Below, in pieces: positions 61,833 through 64,000 of a DNA stretch of 64,000 bases. Positions within the stretch are counted from its first letter, which is position 1. Each line of letters begins with the position of its first letter. The translations under genes and the position numbers were made by a program. The notes under the pieces are model-generated. The model made no database searches, was not told where the DNA came from, and was given only the letters and a program-made list of their open reading frames with translations. The stretch comes from Tessaracoccus sp. OS52 (GTDB lineage: Bacteria; Actinomycetota; Actinomycetes; Propionibacteriales; Propionibacteriaceae), in contig NZ_JAJEWM010000002.1 of NCBI RefSeq assembly GCF_020687685.1, positions 1-64,000 on the forward strand, read 5' to 3'.

Positions 61833-63221
61833 CTAGCTCGGCTTCGGGGCGCCGGGGCGGGCGTAGCGCAACCACGTGATCGCGATGCACATCAGCGCCC
61901 ACGCGACGCCGATCCAGTAGAACATCGTGGGGCTCATGATCGTCAGGCCGACGCCGAACAGGAAGGGCCCGAACGCTGCGATGGCCGCGGTCCAGCCGAT
62001 CACGCCGCCCGCCTGGCGCGGCTCGAAGATCATCGGCATCTGCTTGAACGTGGAGGCGTTGCCGATCCCGGAGAACAGGAAGATCGCCAGCATTCCGAAC
62101 AGGAACAGGTTGAACCCCGACGACAGGGTCTCGGCCGAGCTGTAGTCCGGGGTCAGCGACGGGATGGTCACGATGATCGAGATCACGAGCCCGATGCCGG
62201 AGATCAGCGTCCAGATGGCACCGCCCATGCGGTCGGTGAGGGGCGAGAACGCAATCCGGGCGGCGGCGCCGACGAGGGGCCCCAGGAACACGAACTTGAC
62301 GACGTCGGGCACCTCGTAGCCCTCGATCAGGAGCTGGGCGGTCGCACCGGAGCCGGTGACGATGTTGTCGTTGTTCTGGCCGTAGAGGTTGGCCATCAGG
62401 AGGCCGAACTGAGCCGAGAGCCCCGAGAAGGTACCGAAGGTCATGATGTAGAGCAGCGTCATGAACCAGGTGTCCTTGTTGGAGAAGATGTCGAACTGCT
62501 GCCGGATGCTTGCCTTCACCGGGACCGACTTCAGCACCACGTAGGCCCAGATGGCCGTGACGATGATGAGCGGCACGTAGACCAGCGCCGAGTTCTGGTA
62601 CCAGACGACGACGTCGCTCTTGCCCGCGAAGCTCATGGTCTGGGAGCCCAGGAACGTGAACATGCCGAACGAGATCAGCCAGGGCGTCAGCAACTGCACC
62701 AGGGAGACGCCGAAGTTGCCGACGCCGGCCTGGATGCCCAGCGCGGTGCCCTGCATGCGCTTGGGGAAGAAGTACGACGTCGAGGGCATGAACCCGGAGA
62801 ACGCACCGCCGCCGATCCCGGCGAGGAACGCCAGCGCCATCAGACGCCAGTACGGAACGTCGGGATTGGTGACCTCGAACCCCCAGCCGAGCACCGGCAA
62901 CAGCAGCAGCAGCGTGGTCAGCGAGACCATCTTGCGGGTGCCGATCATGGGGGGCAGCATCATCCACACCAGCCGCAGGAGGCCGGCCGAGATACCCGGC
63001 ATGGCCGCCATCCAATACAGCTGTTCCTGCGTGAACGTGAAGCCGAGCGCGTTCAGTTTGGGGATGATGGCGCTGGGGAGGAACCACGCCACGAAGCACA
63101 GCGTCAGCGTCACCGTGGTGACTGTGAGCGTGTTCCAGGCGAGCTTCTTGTCCCACTGTTCCGGATCCTCGGGGTTCCAGGACTGGAGCCAATCCCCCTT
63201 GGTCTCGTGCTTCGTGGTCAC
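61833..63221 (-). CDS. narK: NarK-type nitrate/nitrite MFS transporter
   Basis: A 462-residue MFS protein with 12 helices. 'LLRLVWMMLPPMIGTRKMVS' (nitrate signature region with conserved Arg), 'GIGGGAFSGFMPSTSYFFPK' and 'QAGVGNFGVSLVQLLTPWLI' are NarK motifs (nitrate-signature GxGN). 'IGNASTFKQMPMIFEPRQAG' is the second. GTG start overlaps the stop of the preceding transporter gene (GTGA), so two transporters are co-expressed. Confidence 0.9.
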   Translation of the reverse strand: MTTKHETKGDWLQSWNPEDPEQWDKKLAWNTLTVTTVTLTLCFVAWFLPSAIIPKLNALGFTFTQEQLYWMAAMPGISAGLLRLVWMMLPPMIGTRKMVSLTTLLLLLPVLGWGFEVTNPDVPYWRLMALAFLAGIGGGAFSGFMPSTSYFFPKRMQGTALGIQAGVGNFGVSLVQLLTPWLISFGMFTFLGSQTMSFAGKSDVVVWYQNSALVYVPLIIVTAIWAYVVLKSVPVKASIRQQFDIFSNKDTWFMTLLYIMTFGTFSGLSAQFGLLMANLYGQNNDNIVTGSGATAQLLIEGYEVPDVVKFVFLGPLVGAAARIAFSPLTDRMGGAIWTLISGIGLVISIIVTIPSLTPDYSSAETLSSGFNLFLFGMLAIFLFSGIGNASTFKQMPMIFEPRQAGGVIGWTAAIAAFGPFLFGVGLTIMSPTMFYWIGVAWALMCIAITWLRYARPGAPKPS

Positions 63222-64000
63222 TTCACAGCCTCCTCAAGTGGCATTTCGATGGTGCCGGCAAGCTCCGGCGACTGGTCGTGGAGCATCCTCACCACGGTCA
63301 GGTGCATCCAGATGGCGCACAGGGCCGTGACCAGGAAGATGACGAAGAAGGTGCTGGTGGGAAACCCCGACCACTGCTTCGTGTAGGCGAACAGCGGGGG
63401 CAGGAAGAACCCGCCCAGGCCGCCCAGGGTGCCGACGAGCCCGCCGACGGATCCGACGTTGTCCGGGAAGTACTCGGGGATGTGCTTGAACACTGCCGCC
63501 TTCCCGAAGCCCATCGCGCAGCCGAGCAGGAACACCAGCACCGCGAACCCCGCCAGCGGCAGGTGGTAGGGCAGGTGCTGCGTGGTCGAACCGTCGGCGT
63601 GGGTGATGACGATGTAGCCGTTGGGCATCATCAGGATCCCGGAGGTGGCGAGCATGACGGCGAACGTCAGGTACATGACCCGCCGGGCCCCCCAGCGGTC
63701 CGACATCCAGCCGCCGACGGGCCGCAGCAAGGACGCCGGGAAGATGAACGTGGCGGTCAGCAGACCAGCGACGGTGAGGTCGACGTCGAAGTTGTCGACG
63801 TAGTACTTGGGCAGCCAGGCCGACAGCGCCACGTAGACCCCGAACACCGCCACGTAGTACAGGCTGAACCGCCAGACCCGGACGTGCCGCAGCGGCTGGA
63901 GCATCTCGCGGATCGACTTGGCGCGGCCGGGGGCCCGGTCCACCCGCGGCACCACCAGCAGCGTCGCCAGGCCGACGACGACCAGCAGCACCGCGTAGAT
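63218..64000 (-). CDS. NarK-type nitrate/nitrite transporter, N-terminus beyond window edge
   Basis: The last 260 codons of a second NarK-like MFS protein. 'FIFPASLLRPVGGWMSDRWG' and 'GCAMGFGKAAVFKHIPEYFP', then 'DNVGSVGGLVGTLGGLGGFF' (the nitrate signature) are present. Together with the 61833 gene it forms a NarK1/NarK2-like pair, as in fused or adjacent pairs in nitrate-respiring bacteria. The frame is open to position 64000, so the first part is off the window. Confidence 0.88.
   Translation of the reverse strand: MYAVLLVVVGLATLLVVPRVDRAPGRAKSIREMLQPLRHVRVWRFSLYYVAVFGVYVALSAWLPKYYVDNFDVDLTVAGLLTATFIFPASLLRPVGGWMSDRWGARRVMYLTFAVMLATSGILMMPNGYIVITHADGSTTQHLPYHLPLAGFAVLVFLLGCAMGFGKAAVFKHIPEYFPDNVGSVGGLVGTLGGLGGFFLPPLFAYTKQWSGFPTSTFFVIFLVTALCAIWMHLTVVRMLHDQSPELAGTIEMPLEEAVK

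Overview
The window is high-GC, densely packed bacterial DNA with many GTG/TTG starts and 4-bp stop/start overlaps. Several genes are typical of Actinomycetota: a DLW-39 small protein, a mycothiol-type DsbA-fold protein, an Rv0428c-like SH3 domain, WXG-type secretion proteins and an IdeR-like box. A Propionibacteriales-type organism is the most likely source; this is inference from gene content, not a computed placement. I saw no rRNA, tRNA or CRISPR array.

Left part, 1-7665, all leftward: a tandemly duplicated cassette that looks like a type VII (ESX/WXG) secretion-substrate locus. Its order of transcription is a YbaB/EspL-like gene, a calcium-motif/Gly-repeat protein ending in a WXG hairpin with a YxxxE signal, a helical protein with its own WXG motif, and a one-TM surface protein. 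The second set repeats the last three. One substrate copy carries a 1-nt frameshift, one surface-protein copy is reduced to a fragment, and another is cut by the end of an IS3-family element at the window edge.

7829-14748: an RND/MMPL transporter fused to a degenerate ABC-ATPase-like domain, followed by a YhgE/Pip protein, with a divergent TetR regulator and a palindromic operator inside the transporter promoter; then an MBL-fold hydrolase. 14874-18016: galE, a DLW-39 protein and a two-component system. 18081-21913: an overlapping operon of GAF-SpoIIE phosphatase, cellulose-synthase-like glycosyltransferase, STAS anti-anti-sigma protein and RsbW-like kinase, which suggests exopolysaccharide synthesis controlled by partner switching. 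21910-31465: MFS transporter, TerC, penicillin-binding lipoprotein, M23 peptidase, rhomboid, DoxX, YibE/F and VOC proteins.

31392-34822: feoA-feoB-nfu iron/Fe-S operon behind an IdeR-like box, then a repeat-filled intergenic region and a stand-alone Nfu N-domain paralogue. 34819-46474: an aldo-keto reductase, then a sulfated-compound utilisation locus: an anaerobic sulfatase-maturating enzyme, two Cys-type sulfatases without signal peptides, an ABC importer, a Gfo/Idh dehydrogenase and a ROK regulator. The expected logic is import of a sulfated substrate, desulfation in the cytosol and oxidation.

46483-56065: flavodoxin, a 6-phosphofructokinase with an unusual nucleotide loop, ArsR, an M15-like lipoprotein, arsD-arsA behind an inverted-repeat promoter, VOC and DsbA-fold proteins, and a 993-residue secreted protein that shares a Cys/Trp-rich C-terminal domain with the M23 peptidase. 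56169-64000: modABC, moaB/mog, moaC, moeA, moaE and two NarK-type transporters, a molybdenum-cofactor/nitrate block; any nitrate reductase would lie outside the window.
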